64,000 nt of DNA. Origin: Boswellia sacra (Eukaryota; Streptophyta; Magnoliopsida; Sapindales; Burseraceae). Positions 60,621-64,000 of this stretch are shown piece by piece. Below the pieces are notes generated by a model that searched no databases, was not told the DNA's origin, and saw nothing but the letters and a program-made list of their open reading frames with translations. Position numbers and translations under genes: made by a program. The stretch lies in assembly GCA_013180625.2 (NCBI GenBank), contig SNVD02013892.1:124001-188000 (forward strand), in the 5' to 3' direction. Every line of letters begins with the position of its first letter. Positions within the stretch are counted from its first letter, which is position 1.

Positions 60621-63600
60621 AGTGAAGGAATCCCAACTCCTGTTCTGACTCAAACTCTCTTTCCCTTGACTTTCGAATTGCTTTATTTTGACGGGTCGTT
60701 TCACAAACGTGTAGGAAAGACAAACACTATCAATTGAATCATTTTTGGTCAAGGTGTTTGCGCTACTGTACAGTGTTCAGCACGTGTGTCACATAAGGAT
60801 GTTTTTGTATTTCTATTTTCTGTGAATTAATTACTAATTATATATGAGAAATTCTAATCAAGAGATCAAAAGAGTATATCTTAATCTAAGTTTTCTTGAG
60901 CAAACATCGATAGTTTGGTTCATGTCAAATCAAACCATCAATTATGAAAACATTGAATTGACTCTGTACATATGGTCAGGGTTTTTTGCTTTTGTTCTTT
61001 TTTAAGTTTTAATGATTATTATAGTTCGAAAGTGTTCAAAGACTTGTTAAACCTTCAACAAAGTAATACCATGTCGAACTTGCTCTAAAAAGAGACGTGT
61101 TTTAGGTTGAGACAACCCCTTTAAATATACCAAAACCATCACTCGCTTGTTACGGTTGACGTTGTGCCAGATAAAGAGACTTGGCTTTGAAAAGTACTTA
61201 GCTGGGAGCCTGGAACTGCATGCATTGATAACGAGTCATAAACGTAAAATGAATTCAATGGCTTCAGCTTTTAGAGTGATGATCAATCAGTCATCTCTCT
61301 ATGTTTATGACAAAGTATGGAGATTTTGTTACGATACAGTTGACGTACGTATAGTAAAAATAAAATTTATATAAAAATTATAAATAAATATATAAAAATT
61401 ATAGACAAGTAAATAAAAATTATAAATAAAAATTTATTCATAATTTTTATTTATTGTTTACAATTTTTATTTATTCATTATGACTTTTATATATTCATTT
61501 ATGATTTTTATACAAATTTCATTTTTATTGTATAGTATAACATCTGGACCCAAAAAAATCCCCAAAATCTTGAGTAAATTAAAAAGAGCGTTGTACTCTA
61601 ATCTCATAACATTATTTGAAAAGAATGAATAAGATTATGAAAAATTTTAAAAAGTGTATTAAGTTTGAATTACAAAAATAATCACATCTCTGAAAATTTG
61701 AATGTCATGATTTTCTGTAAGTGTTCGATCTCTTAAACGCACTAGTCAAAGACTGTTAGAGACTGTAAGATGTCAGATATTATCATAACATATAAATTTT
61801 CAGAAAAATAATTATTTATCAAAAAAATTTCCTAATTTAAGATTATTTTTCCAATTTTCTCCAAAAATATGTTGATCCGTTGTAGCCAAAACTATTTATT
61901 GATTGATTAGTTTATAGACGAGGGAAGTGGCGTGTGTTCAGATGGAAGACGCAAAGTTAAATTGAAAAGTTCCCCTCAAAAACGACAAGCAATCTTCTGG
62001 GTGAATGCAGACACAGCTCCCATTTTGTTTATTATGGCACAAGTCAACCATCACAATGATGAACGTAAATGCTTCACCTTCAACTCCGTTCCAATACAGA
62101 CATATCCACTTCTCGATTAAGTTATTGCTCAACACTGCTGCTTAGAAACCCAAACGCAACCTCCTATCCTCTAGATGTGCGTTGTTTGAACGCATTGAAA
62201 CGAGTTTCAATGATACAACACAACAGAAGTGCCCATGTATTTAATATGAATACTATTTGAACGTAAATAAAGGCTAAAGGTAGATGGCCCATAGGGTAAG
62301 CTCTTGTTGGGATTCTTGTATTCCTTGAAGTTGACAATCAAGCTGCGAGATTCGCTATAATGGAAGGCCATGATTTGTGTTCCTATTTTATTTACATTAT
62401 CATCTCTTACTCTTCCTTTTAATTATTATTATAGCAAGAGCATTTAATTACTTTTTTATATTTTATATATTTATACATCTCACTCTTTTATTACTTATCA
62501 GAAGGCTGCCTTTTGCTGTCTCCTCCTTAGCAATCCCTCATTCTTATTTTTTTAATTTTATGTTAAGAAACCGTTAATATAAATAGAAATTCAATCCGAT
62601 TCCTGCATAACATGAATTTGATACAAAGTTACAATCCTCGATTAATTATTCTGATTCATGATGCTATGATGAATAAAATCATTTAGATTCGATTCGCTAA
62701 ACATCTTTAATGATAGAAATCGCTTTGGCATACACATATCTATCAATATATTCTTGGATAAAATCAAAGTATATATATTAGGATTTGGACTTGTTATATA
62801 TAGTACTTTTTGTTAAATTTACTAACAGTCTCTGTAGGCTTAGTTCATAAGCTAGATAGAAAAAAAATTAGAAGATTCCCCCTAATTTCCAATCGTTTTC
62901 ACTCTGAGGAAGGGAAATGGGGACATTTGATTCTTGAAAAAGATTCAATTCACATCTGATCAGATGTTAGAGGTGGGTGCATATGCATGCATGCCTATTG
63001 CAATATTGAAGGGTTAAAATCATATAAGAATGACATAGAAAGTAGAAAGAGACCCCCAAGAACAGCATACCCACAGGCCTCTTTTCCTCCCCACCATACC
63101 TAGCTACATCCACAAAAGCTAGTTTTGCTTGGCTCTACAAAGCTTTTTAACTGATACCACCAACATTACTTTTAAGAAAAATTAGTATTTGAGCCCGTTT
63201 AACATGCAAAATTGGGAGTTAATGCATGGACCTTCGCTGTCCTAGTCCTACAAATAATGCGAAGCTCTTGATAAAGCATGCAATAGACTGAGGGACCAAT
63301 AATGACACCTCACGGATTCTACAGAACTAGGCCATGAACACCCTTTAAAAAAAAAAAGAATCCCCTATACATTTTTTTCCTTTCTAATTCAAATGAAATT
63401 CTTTCCTTCATTTATCCCCCAAAAAAAGTAAGAAATAACTGAATAAGAATGATCGTGATCATGATCATCCAGGCCTAGGTTCGAGCAGTAAATAGCCTAA
63501 CACGTGATGGGTTAAGCTATTTTTGAGTCCTGATTAAAACTATATTTTTCACGCTTGTGCAAACAGATTAGTTAGTTGATTAACGATCAAGAAATCCAAA

Positions 63601-64000
63601 TTTTGCTGGCTTCTCTCATCTTTGAGACCTCTTACTGATGATTTAAAAGCCAGCCGCTAACATTTTTATTGTGAGTCTCATCAACCATGCATATCCAGCT
63701 TTCAATGTTTATAGCTAGCGATCGAATTACCAGCCTTTAGTATTATTAGCAGGATGATATCATGCTCGATAGGGGGTAACCCAACAATAGGTGGTTTATC
63801 ATAGCTAGGCTCTGGATCGACAGAAACAGAGGTAATCACATGTCTCTCCTAAGTACTATCACTATTGCCATTTTCAAGATGATGACAATGATGCATCAGA
63901 ATTAATGACTCTAGAAGTTCAGTAAGCATAATAGAACTTTGAGCTCCTTGAGCCCCTACAATCAGTAGAAATTGTACATTTGGGGAGGAGACTACGGCAA
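60621..64000. other. Intergenic region to the right edge
   Basis: Upstream DNA of the NAC gene, then no recognisable gene. Short ORFs near 61150, 61932 and 62377 lack homology signals and codon character. One AT-rich foldback lies at about 61350-61541. Confidence 0.5.
61350..61541. mobile_element. AT-rich foldback MITE
   Basis: The left arm starts GTATAGTAAAAATAAAATTT; the right arm read inward starts ACTATACAATAAAAATGAAA. They pair imperfectly for about 55 bp and more. Borders and target duplication are unclear. Confidence 0.5.

Noticed and set aside
61932..62260. Short ORFs on both strands near the right end
   Set aside because: Both strands are open over the same bases and neither translation is recognisable.
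63880..64000. Possible microRNA hairpin at the right edge
   Set aside because: Compared by eye with several conserved miRNAs (such as miR172 and miR319), I found no mature sequence match and no stable paired arm within the window.

Overview
The window is nuclear DNA of a flowering plant, almost certainly a core eudicot. Genes have many short exons with GT/AG borders, intergenic DNA is AT-rich, and transposons are abundant. The phytyl ester synthase copies resemble Citrus/Sapindales proteins from memory; that placement is inference.

Layout. (1) 1-12507: two tandem plus-strand copies of a phytyl ester synthase (PES) gene. The first is cut by the left edge but open from exon 3 to its stop. The second is a pseudogene with at least six lesions and a hAT element in one intron. 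(2) 14404-14973: a minus-strand single-finger C2H2 EAR repressor. (3) 17172-21614: a minus-strand ATOS/FAM214-like gene (771 aa). (4) 24109-25390: a Mutator-like element with tandemly doubled terminal inverted repeats. (5) 26142-28893: minus-strand SKL1, a shikimate-kinase-like chloroplast protein with a degenerate P-loop (276 aa). (6) 29111-31490: a minisatellite-bearing element, a degraded hAT and MITEs. (7) 31905-34300: a plus-strand gene for an N-terminally lipidated, repeat-rich protein of unknown function (299 aa). (8) 34578-38105: a MITE in TA repeats, another MITE, and a 1.4-kb foldback element nested in an older Mutator-like element. (9) 39407-44137: a plus-strand BAR-domain, proline/serine-rich protein (647 aa). 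(10) 46002-57299: a full-length, dead Sirevirus-like Ty1/copia retrotransposon with 896-bp LTRs, an internal 1.27-kb tandem duplication and a third ORF after pol. (11) 59315-60359: a minus-strand NAC transcription factor (261 aa). (12) 60621-64000: no gene seen.

PES, ATOS-like, SKL1 and the BAR gene appear, as I recall it, in the same order as Arabidopsis At3g26840-At3g26910, so this looks like a conserved block enlarged by transposons. PES and SKL1 both act in plastids, but nothing here shows co-regulation. The least ordinary signals are the transposons: two related Mutator-like elements packed with a TCGAGTGTCG motif (one a near-complete hairpin), and a retrotransposon whose internal duplication looks much younger than its insertion.
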